A stretch of 64,000 bases of DNA from NCBI GenBank assembly GCA_965205995.1, contig OZ242200.1, positions 3,844,001-3,908,000 of the forward strand, read 5' to 3'. Under the pieces are notes generated by a model. It was not told the origin of the DNA. It saw only the letters and a program-made list of their open reading frames with translations, and made no database searches. This DNA comes from MPNO01 sp965205995 (lineage in GTDB: Bacteria; Pseudomonadota; Alphaproteobacteria; MPNO01). Each line of letters starts with the position of its first letter. The stretch's first letter is position 1. This document shows positions 8,592 through 17,729 of the stretch, piece after piece. The translations under genes were made by a program, and so were the position numbers.

Positions 8592-10571
8592 ATGGCTGAG
8601 CAGCCGCAGGCATCCGACGGCGGTCGACCGAAAGACCGGGGCGCGCAGCTCGTCGCGCAGCGCCGGGAGGGCCGCTTCGTCAGGATTTCGAGCCATGCCC
8701 TCGGCGCGGCCATCACCCTGATCGTGCTGACCTGGGCGATCGAGCTCTGGCTCAGGCTCGGCTTCCAGTGGTTCGACGAACAGGCGATGGTGGCCTGTTT
8801 CGGGCTGACGCTGGCCATCGTCTATATCCGCTTTCCCCTGGCGGGCGGGCGCGAGCGGCCCTTCGTTCCGTGGTACGACGCCGTGCTCGCCGTGCTCGGC
8901 CTCGGCGCGTCCGTCTACCTCGTCTGGATCTACGGCGACATCGAGACAAACCCGTTCGCCCTGCGCGGGAAGATGTTCTGGATCAGCGCGATCCTGATCC
9001 CGCTGATGTGGGAGGCGCTGCGCCGCACCGCGGGGTGGAGCCTCACCATCGTGCTCAGCGTGTTCCTGGCCTACGCCTTCGTCGGCCATTTCGCCCCCGG
9101 CATGCTCAAGGGCTACGAGCAGGACGGCGTCCGGCTGATCGCCGAACTCGGCGTGACCAACGTCGCGCTGCTCGGCCTGCCGCTCAAGATCATCGTGCTG
9201 ACGGTGGTGCTGTTCATCTGGATGGGGCAGCTGCTGCTCCATACCGGGGCGTCGGAATGGTTCACCGACCTGGCTGCGGCCCTCATGGGTCGGTCGCGGG
9301 GCGGCTCGGCCAAGATCGCCGTCGTCGCCTCCGGCCTGTTCGGCTCGATCTCGGGCTCGGCGGTTTCCAACGTCGCCTCGACCGGGGTGATCACCATCCC
9401 GCTGATGCGCCAGGCGGGCTACGACCGCAAGAGCGCCGGCGCGATCGAGGCGGTGGCCTCGACCGGCGGGCAGATCATGCCGCCGATCATGGGCGCGGCC
9501 GCCTTCCTGATGGCCGAGCTGCTGGAGCTCGAATACACCGAGATCATCCTCGCCGCCCTCTTCCCCGCGCTGCTCTACTACCTCGCGGTCTTCGTCCAGG
9601 TCGACCTCGAGGCGGCGAAGAACGACATCGCGCCGCTGCCCAAGGACCGGATCCCGCCCTTCCTCCGCGTGCTCAAGGAGGGCTGGTTCTTCGCGCTGCC
9701 CTATGCGGTGCTGGTCTACGCGCTGTTCACCCTCAACCTGCCGGCCCAGGAGGCGGCGTTCTGGGCGGCGATCTCGGTGGTGATCGTCAGCCTCGTCTTC
9801 GGCTACAAGAGGCGCCGGATCACGCCGGCGCAGCTCTGGGATTCGGTCGCCGGCTGCGGCCGGGCGTCGGCGGATATCATCGTTATCGGCGCGATGGCCG
9901 GCATCATCATCGCCGTCCTCGACCGCACCGGGCTCGGCCAGGCGCTGACGCTGATCCTCGCGGCGGTCGGCGAGGACAGCCTGTTCCTGCTGCTGGTGCT
10001 GACCGCGATCGTCTCGATCCTGCTCGGCATGGGGATGCCGACCTCGGCGATCTATCTGCTGCTGGCGACGATGATCGCGCCGTCGCTGATCAAGCTCGGC
10101 ATCCACCCGATCGCGGCGCATATGTTCGTGCTCTATTTCGGGCTGATGTCGATGATAACCCCGCCCGTTGCGATCGCCGCCTTCGCGGCGGCCTCGTTAT
10201 CGGGCGCCGGGCCGATGGAGACCGGGGCGACGGCGGTCCGCCTCGGCTGGATCGCCTATGTGATCCCCTTCGTGTTCGTGCTGTCGCCGGCGCTGATCGG
10301 CCAGGGCACGGCGCTCGAGGTCGTCTCCGCCGCGGCGACCGCGATGATCGGCGTCTGGATCGCCTCCTGCGGGCTGATCGGCTTCATGTTCTCGCGCCTC
10401 GGCGCGGCGGAGCGGCTGCTGGCCTTCGCCGCCGGCATCATGCTGCTGCTGCCCGCCCATGCGATCGCCTACGGGGTGTGGCTCAACGCGGCCGGGCTCG
10501 TGCTCGGCGGGCTGATCGTGGGCAAGGACTACCTCGCGCGCCGGCGGGCGACGCTGAAGGCCGCGCAATGA
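8592..10571 (+). CDS. TRAP transporter fused (4TM/12TM) permease
   Basis: 659 residues, almost entirely hydrophobic after a charged N-terminal tail of about 35 residues. The small (DctQ-like) and large (DctM-like) TRAP membrane subunits are fused, as is usual for TAXI systems. Family segments include SGSAVSNVASTG near residue 257, a site typical of the large subunit, and GMGMPTSAIY near 478. It uses a sodium or proton gradient to import the ligand held by the TAXI protein. The TGA overlaps the next ATG (ATGA), so the amidohydrolase is translationally coupled to it. Confidence 0.92.
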   Translation: MAEQPQASDGGRPKDRGAQLVAQRREGRFVRISSHALGAAITLIVLTWAIELWLRLGFQWFDEQAMVACFGLTLAIVYIRFPLAGGRERPFVPWYDAVLAVLGLGASVYLVWIYGDIETNPFALRGKMFWISAILIPLMWEALRRTAGWSLTIVLSVFLAYAFVGHFAPGMLKGYEQDGVRLIAELGVTNVALLGLPLKIIVLTVVLFIWMGQLLLHTGASEWFTDLAAALMGRSRGGSAKIAVVASGLFGSISGSAVSNVASTGVITIPLMRQAGYDRKSAGAIEAVASTGGQIMPPIMGAAAFLMAELLELEYTEIILAALFPALLYYLAVFVQVDLEAAKNDIAPLPKDRIPPFLRVLKEGWFFALPYAVLVYALFTLNLPAQEAAFWAAISVVIVSLVFGYKRRRITPAQLWDSVAGCGRASADIIVIGAMAGIIIAVLDRTGLGQALTLILAAVGEDSLFLLLVLTAIVSILLGMGMPTSAIYLLLATMIAPSLIKLGIHPIAAHMFVLYFGLMSMITPPVAIAAFAAASLSGAGPMETGATAVRLGWIAYVIPFVFVLSPALIGQGTALEVVSAAATAMIGVWIASCGLIGFMFSRLGAAERLLAFAAGIMLLLPAHAIAYGVWLNAAGLVLGGLIVGKDYLARRRATLKAAQ

Positions 10572-11776
10572 CGCTCTACAAGTACAACTCGGCCGACAAC
10601 CATCTCGACCAGCGCTGGATCCCGGCCCGGCTGTGGCAGGACCGGGTGGCCGCGAAGTTCAGGGAGGACGCCCCCAAAGTGGTCGAGCACCAGGGCAAGA
10701 TGCTCTGGAGCTGGGAGGGCAGGATCGCCGGCGGGCGCGACGGCGGCACCGCCGACGGCCCCGACAACCGCGCGCTTCTGGACCGGTTCTTCGGCCGTTC
10801 CGGCGCCCGCATCCCCGACGGCAGCCTGCCGCCGTCGGACCCCGAGCTGCTGCTGGAGCACATGGACCACGGCAGCGTCTACGGCTATGTCGGGTTCGGC
10901 TCGACCCGCAAATGGGATATCGACGACCCGGCGCTGCGCCACGAGGTGCACCGCGTCTACAACGACTGGGCGATGGAGCTCAACGCCCGCGATCCCGACC
11001 GGCTGATGATCCTCCCCATATTGCCGGTGTTCGATCCGGGCGCGGTGCCGGGCGAGATCCGGCGGCTCGCGGCGATGGGGTGCAAGGCGGCCGAGTTCGT
11101 GCCCTTCGACGGCCCCCATCCGATGTTCCACGAATGCTGGGACCCCGCCTGGGCCGCCTTCGAGGAGACCGGCATGGTGTGCGCCTGCCATATTGGCGGC
11201 CACGTCAAGACCACCATCCCGCCGGCGGACCGCGGCGAGCGGATGGCCTATTTCTCCTGCGCGCCGTTCTCGCTGTCGCGGCCGCTGGCCGACATCGTCT
11301 ATTGCGGCGCGCTGCAGCGCCATCCCGGGCTCAAGCTGCTGTTCGCCGAATGCCGGGCCGGCTGGGTGCCGTTCCTGGTCTACTGGATGGACCGCCAGGC
11401 CGAGGAGCGCCCCGGGCTGTTCCGCGACACCGGGCTCGAGGAGCTGCCGAGCTTCTATGTCCGGCGCCAGATGCTGGTCACCTTCGAGGAGGACGCGATC
11501 GCCGCCCAGGCGATCACCCACGAGGACAATGTGCTGCGCGACATCCTGGTGTTCGGCGCCGACTACCCGCACCCGCAGGGCACCTGGCCCGACCCCTCGC
11601 CGATCTTTTACGAGATGTTCCGGGGCCTCGACCCGGCGCTGCGCCACGAGATCGTCTATGAGCGCATGCGCCGCTTCTTCGACCTCGAAGGCCCGCCGGC
11701 GGACCGGGTGGCGACGCCCGGGACGATCGCCGAGGACGGCGCCGGCAAGGCCCGCGCCCACGCGGATTTCGAGTGA
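10568..11776 (+). CDS. Amidohydrolase family protein (ACMSD-like)
   Basis: 402 residues of the metal-dependent amidohydrolase 2 family, related to aminocarboxymuconate-semialdehyde decarboxylase. The opening segment YNSADNHLD replaces the usual DxHxH; a central HIGGH lies near residue 215 and the closing FGADYPHPQGTWP near 330 carries the metal-binding Asp. Members hydrolyse or decarboxylate aromatic and related acids. It begins within the stop of the TRAP permease gene (ATGA), so it probably acts on the imported compound. A MITE-like element follows at 11816. Confidence 0.88.
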   Translation: MTLYKYNSADNHLDQRWIPARLWQDRVAAKFREDAPKVVEHQGKMLWSWEGRIAGGRDGGTADGPDNRALLDRFFGRSGARIPDGSLPPSDPELLLEHMDHGSVYGYVGFGSTRKWDIDDPALRHEVHRVYNDWAMELNARDPDRLMILPILPVFDPGAVPGEIRRLAAMGCKAAEFVPFDGPHPMFHECWDPAWAAFEETGMVCACHIGGHVKTTIPPADRGERMAYFSCAPFSLSRPLADIVYCGALQRHPGLKLLFAECRAGWVPFLVYWMDRQAEERPGLFRDTGLEELPSFYVRRQMLVTFEEDAIAAQAITHEDNVLRDILVFGADYPHPQGTWPDPSPIFYEMFRGLDPALRHEIVYERMRRFFDLEGPPADRVATPGTIAEDGAGKARAHADFE

Positions 11777-11815
11777 GCTGCCCCGCACGGCGTCCGCATC
11801 GGCAACCGCTGCGCT

Positions 11816-11996
11816 CTAGCCCGCATTTCTCACCAGGGTCACGGCCTGCGTCGCGCCCAGGCGTTCGATCCGCCAGGAGCGGGCCGAAAAGCGTAGCGGG
11901 GACTACGGTCGAGGCCCGCGACGCAGCGGGAGGACGCCTGAGCGCGACCCGGACAGCGCCGCGCAGGCCATGACCCTGGTGAGAAATGCGGGCTAG
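11816..11996. mobile_element. MITE-like element with 35-bp terminal inverted repeats
   Basis: The ends are near-perfect inverted repeats, 11816-11850 and 11962-11996, beginning CTAGCCCGCATTTCTCACC and differing at one base (c/t). An inner pair CAGGCGT/ACGCCTG extends the pairing. The 181-bp element contains no reading frame of note and sits between two genes. CTAG at both tips is consistent with a TA-duplicating transposase such as IS630, acting in trans (inference). No transposase is in the window. Confidence 0.75.
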
Positions 11997-12042
11997 CTAC
12001 CAGTAGTTGAAAATCCGGAGACGCGCGGGCTATACTGGATCC

Positions 12043-12300
12043 ATGAGTCCCGAGATCATCACCATGCTGGGTGTCGGGGTCGCCATCGTGGCTTTCCTCT
12101 GGCGCACCGTGACCGGCATGGAACAAAGGCTGGACAAGAGAATCGACCGCCTCGAAAGCAAGGTGGACGGGCTGGCGAAGCACCACGGGAGCCTCGCCGG
12201 AGACATGGCCGAGATCCGCGAACGGATGGCGCGACTCGAGGGGCTGTTCGAGGGATTCATCCGCAGGGGACCGCCCGCCGAAATCCCGGCGGCGGGGTGA
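12043..12300 (+). CDS. Small membrane-anchored coiled-coil protein
   Basis: 85 residues: an N-terminal membrane helix (about residues 4-22) followed by a heptad-rich stretch (about 25-75: RLDKRIDRLESKVDGL, RERMARLEGLF). This is a small single-span protein with a coiled coil, like many unnamed phage- or plasmid-associated proteins. It starts just after the MITE-like element. I do not recognise a specific family. The ATG at 12043 places the hydrophobic helix at the N-terminus. Confidence 0.65.
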   Translation: MSPEIITMLGVGVAIVAFLWRTVTGMEQRLDKRIDRLESKVDGLAKHHGSLAGDMAEIRERMARLEGLFEGFIRRGPPAEIPAAG

Positions 12301-12348
12301 GGCCACGATTTCGGCCCGATGCCGGGCCGGGCCGACGACGCGGCGCCG

Positions 12349-12897
12349 CTACTCCGCCGCCACCGCCCTCCCGCGCGAGGTCAGCCGGTCGACCTCCTCG
12401 CGATAGATGTCGTCGTCGATGAAGCCGATGGGGCCGGGCTGGCCGCTGCCGATCATGATCTGGATCAGCGCGTCCTCGTCGCCCTCGTTGACGAAGCCGT
12501 GCGGGATGCCGGCCGGGCACAGCGCGACCTCGTAGCGGCCGAGCCTGTTGCCCGCCTGGCGGCCGGTCTCGTCCTGGAAGAACACGGTGAGCTCGCCCTC
12601 CAGCACGACGAACGCCTCCTCCACCTCATGGGTGTGGGCGGAGCCGCCCTGTCCCGGCGGCACGATCAGCATCGACAGCGTGAAACCGCCCGCCGGCAGC
12701 GCGTGCGGGTCGGGCTTGCCGGAGCCGCCGACGCCGATCAGGCGGTACTGCGCCCGGCGGCGGCCCTCGATCTGCGAATCCGCGAAGGCGTCCCAGTCGG
12801 GCTCCAGATCGCCGTAGCGGACCACCTGCCGCCTTGCCAGCTCGTCGATCGTCAGGTCCCGGTAATCGCTCAGGATCTCGTGCTTGGCGCGCTGCAT
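12349..12897 (-). CDS. Cupin domain-containing protein
   Basis: 182 residues with one cupin barrel: the metal-binding HTHEVEEAFVVLEGE near residues 99-113 (motif 1) and GIPHGFVN near 143 (motif 2, conserved His). Such proteins are dioxygenases, isomerases or ligand sensors; function is not assignable. It lies 67 bp downstream of the RidA gene on the same strand, so the two may be cotranscribed. Confidence 0.87.
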   Translation of the reverse strand: MQRAKHEILSDYRDLTIDELARRQVVRYGDLEPDWDAFADSQIEGRRRAQYRLIGVGGSGKPDPHALPAGGFTLSMLIVPPGQGGSAHTHEVEEAFVVLEGELTVFFQDETGRQAGNRLGRYEVALCPAGIPHGFVNEGDEDALIQIMIGSGQPGPIGFIDDDIYREEVDRLTSRGRAVAAE

Positions 12898-12964
12898 GAT
12901 GGGCTCTCCCTCTGGTCTCGGCGGATCGTGGCCCAGCCGGGCCGCGCGTGCAAGCGGCTCGCGG

Positions 12965-13441
12965 TCAGCTCGGATCGATGCGCATCTGCGCCTCGACCTC
13001 GATCGCCACGCCGAACGGCATCCCGGCGACCCCGATCGCGGTCCGGGCATGGCGGCCGCAATCGCCGAAGATCTCGATCAGGACCTCCGATGCGCCGTTG
13101 AGGGTCTCGGCGATCTGGGTGAAATCCGGATCGATATTGATGAAGCCGCGGACATTGACGATCTCGCGCACCCGGTCGAGCTCGCCGCCGAGCGCCTTCC
13201 CGGCATGGGCGAGCATGTTGAGCGCGCTCAGCCGCGCCGCCGCCTGCCCTTCCTCGAGCGAGAATTCGCGCCCGACCTTGCCGACATAGCGGAGCTCGCC
13301 GTCGAGCCTGGGCACCGCGCCCGACACATACATCCAGTCGCCGGAGATCTTGGCGGTGAGGATCTTCGCCGCCTTCGGCGCCGCCGCCTCGGGCAGCACG
13401 ATGCCGAGCTCCGCAAGCCGCGCCTCGATCCGCCCCGCCAT
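12965..13441 (-). CDS. RidA/YjgF family protein
   Basis: 158 residues of the YjgF/YER057c/UK114 family, of the longer subgroup. Conserved stretches are SGAVP near 40, AARLSALNMLAHAGKALG, and the closing GVAGMPFGVAIEVEAQM. RidA proper deaminates reactive enamine/imine intermediates; this subgroup's substrate is unknown. A run of ten C lies just upstream of its ATG. A second, distinct member is at 19468-19896. Confidence 0.88.
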   Translation of the reverse strand: MAGRIEARLAELGIVLPEAAAPKAAKILTAKISGDWMYVSGAVPRLDGELRYVGKVGREFSLEEGQAAARLSALNMLAHAGKALGGELDRVREIVNVRGFINIDPDFTQIAETLNGASEVLIEIFGDCGRHARTAIGVAGMPFGVAIEVEAQMRIDPS

Positions 13442-13631
13442 CTTCCACCCCCCCCCCCGGTTGTCGGTTGCACAAGCCCGAGCCTATCTTGCCAGACCGG
13501 CCGTGGCGGGGGTCGGGATATTTCGGCCCTCGCCGGAGAGGCCGAAATTCGTAACCGGGTATTACCGCGCGCACTCCCGCAACACGCCGTCCTCGCCGAC
13601 CTCCACAAGGCGCGTTCGGCTCATCTTCGAG

Positions 13632-13974
13632 CGCCGACCTCCACATCGCGTTCGGCATCGCGATCTTCCTGCTGGCGCTGGTTCGCGTGTTCGTCCGGCT
13701 GAGGCGGGGCGTCCCGCCGCCTCCGCGGGACGAGCACATCCTGTTGCGGCTGGCCGCGCGGGCGGTTCATCTCGCGTTATACGCCATCATCCTGCTGATG
13801 CCGGTGACCGGCGGCATGGCCTGGTTCGGCGGCATCGAGACGATGGCCGCGGTGCACGGGGCGGGCAAGCCGGTCATCCTCGGCCTCGTGGCGCTCCATA
13901 TCGGCGGCGCGCTCTACCAGCACTTCGTCGCCCGGACCGACATGCTGCGCCGGATGCTGCGCCCGGAACGATAA
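13632..13974 (+). pseudogene. Cytochrome b561-type protein, 3' fragment
   Basis: The frame encodes DLHIAFGIAIFLLALVR, then two more membrane helices (LYAIILLMPVTGG, VILGLVALHIGGALYQH) with the His pattern typical of the second half of b561 proteins. The N-terminal helices and haem-ligating His are missing, there is no ATG, and an in-frame TAA stands upstream near 13551. The only start candidate is a GTG at 13687 inside a helix. I read it as a decayed remnant. The 190 bases upstream to the RidA gene hold nothing recognised. Confidence 0.6.
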
Positions 13975-14040
13975 TTCGGGCGGACTTTTGCCGGCCGCCC
14001 CGCGCCCCTACAATCCCGGGTGGAACCACCCGGAGGCACG

Positions 14041-15735
14041 ATGAGCAACAACATGGGCGGCGAGGTCAAATCCGACCTCGCGATCGCGCGCGCGGCCACG
14101 CTCGCGGAAATCACCGAGATCACCGGCTCGCTCGACATCCCGGACGACGCGATCTACCGCTTCGGCCCGCACAAGGCGAAGGTCTCGCTCGACTATATCG
14201 ACACCCTCGCCGGACGGCCCGACGGCAAGCTGATCCTGGTGACCGGCATGACGCCCACCCCGGCCGGCGAAGGCAAGACCACGACGACGGTCGGGCTCGG
14301 CGATGCGCTGAACGCGATCGGCAAGCGGGCGGCGATCTGCCTGCGCGAGCCCAGCCTCGGCCCCTGCTTCGGGGTCAAGGGCGGGGCGGCGGGCGGCGGC
14401 TACGCCCAGGTGGTGCCGATGGAGGATATCAACCTCCACTTCACCGGCGATTTCCACGCCATCGGCTCGGCCCACAATTTGCTGTCCGCGCTGCTCGACA
14501 ACCACATCTACTGGGGCAACGCGCTCGGCATCGATTCGCGCAGGATCTCGTGGCGCCGGGTGGTCGACCTCAACGACCGGGCGCTGCGCTCGATCGTCGG
14601 ATCGCTGGGCGGCGTCGCCAACGGCTTCCCGCGCGAGGACGGGTTCGACATCACCGTGGCGTCCGAGGTGATGGCGGTCTTCTGCCTCGCCGAGAGCCTC
14701 GGCGACCTCAAGCAGCGCCTCGGCAACATCATCGTCGCCGAGACCCGCGGCCGCGAGCCGGTGTTCGCCCGCGACCTGATGGCGCCGGGCCCGATGACCG
14801 CGCTGCTGAAGGAGGCGATCCTGCCCAACATGGTGCAGACGCTGGAAAAGACGCCGGCCTTCGTCCATGGCGGGCCGTTCGCCAATATCGCCCATGGCTG
14901 CAACTCGGTGACCGCGACGCGGACGGCGCTGAAGCTCGCCGAGTACACCGTCACCGAGGCCGGGTTCGGCTCCGATCTCGGCGGCGAGAAGTTCATCGAC
15001 ATCAAATGCCGCAAGGCGGGGTTCGAGCCCGACGCGGTGGTGCTGGTCGCCACCGTCCGCGCGCTCAAGATGCATGGCGGGGTGGCCCGCGACGCGCTCG
15101 GCGCGGAAAACGTCGCCGCGGTGCGCGAGGGCTGCGCCAACCTCGAGCGCCATATCGAGAACATCCAGGGCTTCGGCGTCCCGGTCATCGTCGCCCTCAA
15201 CCACTTCAACGCCGACACCGCCGACGAGGTCGCCGTGGTCACCGAGGCCTGCGCCGCGCATGGGGTGGAGGCGGTCGACTGCACCCATTGGGGCGAGGGC
15301 AGCGCGGGCGCGGCGGCGCTCGCCCGGAAGGTGGTCGCCGCGGCGGAGGCGCCGAACCCGGGTTTTCGCTTCCTCTACCCCGACGAGATGCCGCTCTGGG
15401 ACAAGATCGAGACCATCGCGCGCGACATCTACAAGGCCGGCACGGTCGGCGCCGCCGACCGGGTGAGGCGCCAGATCGAGGGCTACCAGGAGGACGGCTA
15501 CGGCGCGCTCCCGGTATGCATGGCGAAGACCCCGCTCAGCTTCTCCGCCGATCCGGCGCTGCGCGGCGCGCCGGAGGGCCACGACCTGCAGGTGCGCGAG
15601 GTCAGGCTGGCCAACGGCGCCGGCTTCCTGGTGGCGGTCTGCGGCGACATCATGACCATGCCCGGCCTGCCGCGGGTTCCCGCGGCGAACAACATCACGG
15701 TGAACGAGGCGGGCGAGATCGAAGGGCTGTTCTGA
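14041..15735 (+). CDS. fhs: Formate-tetrahydrofolate ligase
   Basis: 564 residues, full length for the family. It makes 10-formyl-THF from formate, THF and ATP in one-carbon metabolism. The P-loop TPAGEGKTTTT is near residue 78, followed by REPSLGPCFGVKGGAAGGGYAQV and FTGDFHAIGSAHN, all diagnostic. The ATG at 14041 follows a GGAGG ribosome site at about -8. A GTG 21 bases further up would place that site inside the gene and is rejected. The gene is monocistronic or linked only to the small ribbon-helix-helix gene after it. Confidence 0.97.
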   Translation: MSNNMGGEVKSDLAIARAATLAEITEITGSLDIPDDAIYRFGPHKAKVSLDYIDTLAGRPDGKLILVTGMTPTPAGEGKTTTTVGLGDALNAIGKRAAICLREPSLGPCFGVKGGAAGGGYAQVVPMEDINLHFTGDFHAIGSAHNLLSALLDNHIYWGNALGIDSRRISWRRVVDLNDRALRSIVGSLGGVANGFPREDGFDITVASEVMAVFCLAESLGDLKQRLGNIIVAETRGREPVFARDLMAPGPMTALLKEAILPNMVQTLEKTPAFVHGGPFANIAHGCNSVTATRTALKLAEYTVTEAGFGSDLGGEKFIDIKCRKAGFEPDAVVLVATVRALKMHGGVARDALGAENVAAVREGCANLERHIENIQGFGVPVIVALNHFNADTADEVAVVTEACAAHGVEAVDCTHWGEGSAGAAALARKVVAAAEAPNPGFRFLYPDEMPLWDKIETIARDIYKAGTVGAADRVRRQIEGYQEDGYGALPVCMAKTPLSFSADPALRGAPEGHDLQVREVRLANGAGFLVAVCGDIMTMPGLPRVPAANNITVNEAGEIEGLF

Positions 15736-15761
15736 GGCAAGCGGAGCGCAGGGATGCGGCG

Positions 15762-15998
15762 ATGAGCGTAACCCCGTCCGGGTTGCAGAGGCGGACGCTG
15801 ACCGTTTCCGGTCACCGGACCAGCGTCGCGCTCGAACCCGTGTTCTGGCGGCAGCTCGCGGCGATCGCGGAGTCGCGAAACCTCAGCGTCGCCGCGGTGA
15901 TCACCGAGATCGATTCCGGGCGGGCGGGCAATCTGGCCTCGGCGATCCGGGTCCATATCGTCGAACGGCTGCTCGCCGCTTCCGCGTCCAAGGGATGA
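15762..15998 (+). CDS. Ribbon-helix-helix domain protein
   Basis: 78 residues: a beta strand (RRTLTVSGHRTSVALE) then two helices (FWRQLAAIAESRNLSVAAVITEID and a second helix), the pattern of the RHH_4 family of small DNA-binding proteins common in alphaproteobacteria. It lies 26 bp after fhs on the same strand. The target is unknown; local autoregulation or a nucleoid-associated role is possible. Confidence 0.75.
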   Translation: MSVTPSGLQRRTLTVSGHRTSVALEPVFWRQLAAIAESRNLSVAAVITEIDSGRAGNLASAIRVHIVERLLAASASKG

Positions 15999-16007
15999 GC
16001 GAAGCGG

Positions 16008-17729
16008 TCAGCCGCCGAGCCGGTTGAGCGCCCATTTGACGGTCGCCGTGCCGCCCCGCTTGGCGCCGGTGATGACGATCTGGTGGGTGCGCCGCGGCCG
16101 GCCGCGAAAGCCGAGATAGACGCTTTCCTGCAACCCGACCGCCCCGCCCTCCGCGCGGAAGCGCCATCCCCCCCCGTCGCGCAGCCGGAGCAGCACCGAT
16201 TCCCCGTTCTGCGCCAGCGACGCGGTGACCGAGGGGTGGAGGTGGAAGCGGACCACGAAGCGATGCTGCCGCTTGCCCGAGACGCTGTCCTCGCCCCGCA
16301 AATTGCCGCCGTCCGCCGACAGGTAGAGCCGGCGCTGGTGGCCGAGACCGGCGATCCCGCCATAATCCGCGATCGCCGCGTCGAGCCAGAGATTGCCCTC
16401 GGATTCGTGGCGGTCGACGGCGGCGATGCGCGGCCGGAACCCGATCAGCGCCTCGCCCAGGACATCGGCCGAGTTGTAGTCGTCGATCGTCACGGTCGAG
16501 TGGGCGGCGGTGGCGCGCTGGGCGAAGCGCCAGTCCTCGCGCACGCCGGAATAGGCGCCGCAATTGACCACCATCCGCTGGCGTCCGACGCTCATCTCGA
16601 AGCTCAGCGTGCCGGCATGGGCATGCTGGTCGAACCCCGGCGGGGGCAGCGGGCCGGCATCCATCACCACGATCGTGCGGTTGGCGGCGAGGCGCTGGAA
16701 GCCGGCATCCTCGGGCGACATCTCGACGGGATGGCCGCGCATTTCCGCCCGGCTCAGCACCAGGTCGATCAGCCAGTTCTCCTCCTCGTCGCTGTCGTTG
16801 AACAGGCAGAGCCGGCCGTCGCCATGGCGCAGCTCGCGCAACGCGGCCGCCATCCGGGCGATCGCGCTCTCCATCGGCCGCGGCGCGTCGAGCCCGGCAT
16901 CGCGCAGCACCCCGTGCAGCTCGACCAGGCGCCGCAATATCAGCAGCTGCCGCGCCGGGCTGCGGCTGACATGGACGCCGTCGCCGCCGATCTGGGCGAT
17001 GGATTCGGCGCCCAGCATATCGAGCCAGCGCGGCAGGTTGCGGGCCTGGGCGGGCATGCAAACACCGGACAGAACCAGCGCGCAGAGCGCGAGCAGCCGG
17101 TCGGCCCCGGGGTCGAGCAGGCCGACCACCCGGTGCAGATGCTTGGACTGGCGGATCAGGCTGCCGAGGAAGGGCTTGGCGTCGAGCGATTCTTCCGTCG
17201 GGTAGAGATATTCGGCCGCCATCAGCCAGTTGGTCAGCCGCTCGGCGAGCACGTCCGGGCGCCAGGTCAGCGGATGCCAGCGATCCTGCCGCGCGAGCCA
17301 GTCGACGACCGATTCCCGGCCATGGTCGCGCGCCGTCTTGCCGCCGACGGCGCGCAGGTCGCGCAGCCAGTCGAATCCGTGCAGGGCCGCGATCCAGGCC
17401 CGCGGCGCGCCCGCGGCCCGCCACCGGTCGCGCGGTTCGGTCTCGGCGTGGCCCGCGAAAACATATTCCTCCCTGAGCACGGCGGAGCCGCGCCTGGCAT
17501 CGCCCAGCCAGACTTCCTGCGGCACGTAGACGAGCCCCTTGCCGTAGCGCCCGCCGAGCGTGCGGCGGTAGAACAGCCCGTTGAACCAGATCGTCGCCAG
17601 GGAATAGGCGACCCGCCTGAAGGTCAGGCGTTCGAGGCGGTGCAGCGCGAGGCGGATCGGATTCCGCCGGCGCCGCCGCACCGGACGGGCGCCGGCCGGC
17701 CGCGCCGCCACCGCGCCGCCGTCAGGCAT
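16008..17729 (-). CDS. Heparinase II/III family protein
   Basis: 573 residues. The C-terminal half is the heparinase II/III-like beta domain, with the characteristic FDQHAHAGTLSFEMS segment near residue 360 and NCGAYSG shortly after. The N-terminal half is an alpha-barrel-like region. In alphaproteobacteria this type sits beside rpe and is thought to act on cell-surface or extracellular polysaccharide (inference); no signal peptide is obvious. The ATG at 17729 overlaps the end of rpe by 8 bases, giving an rpe-heparinase operon. Confidence 0.88.
   Translation of the reverse strand: MPDGGAVAARPAGARPVRRRRRNPIRLALHRLERLTFRRVAYSLATIWFNGLFYRRTLGGRYGKGLVYVPQEVWLGDARRGSAVLREEYVFAGHAETEPRDRWRAAGAPRAWIAALHGFDWLRDLRAVGGKTARDHGRESVVDWLARQDRWHPLTWRPDVLAERLTNWLMAAEYLYPTEESLDAKPFLGSLIRQSKHLHRVVGLLDPGADRLLALCALVLSGVCMPAQARNLPRWLDMLGAESIAQIGGDGVHVSRSPARQLLILRRLVELHGVLRDAGLDAPRPMESAIARMAAALRELRHGDGRLCLFNDSDEEENWLIDLVLSRAEMRGHPVEMSPEDAGFQRLAANRTIVVMDAGPLPPPGFDQHAHAGTLSFEMSVGRQRMVVNCGAYSGVREDWRFAQRATAAHSTVTIDDYNSADVLGEALIGFRPRIAAVDRHESEGNLWLDAAIADYGGIAGLGHQRRLYLSADGGNLRGEDSVSGKRQHRFVVRFHLHPSVTASLAQNGESVLLRLRDGGGWRFRAEGGAVGLQESVYLGFRGRPRRTHQIVITGAKRGGTATVKWALNRLGG

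Noticed and set aside
13442..13460. Run of ten C before the RidA gene
   Set aside because: A homopolymer upstream of the coding region; no sign of phase variation or a frame change.
13975..14040. Riboswitch before formate-tetrahydrofolate ligase
   Set aside because: The gap is only 66 bp and shows no recognisable folate riboswitch structure.
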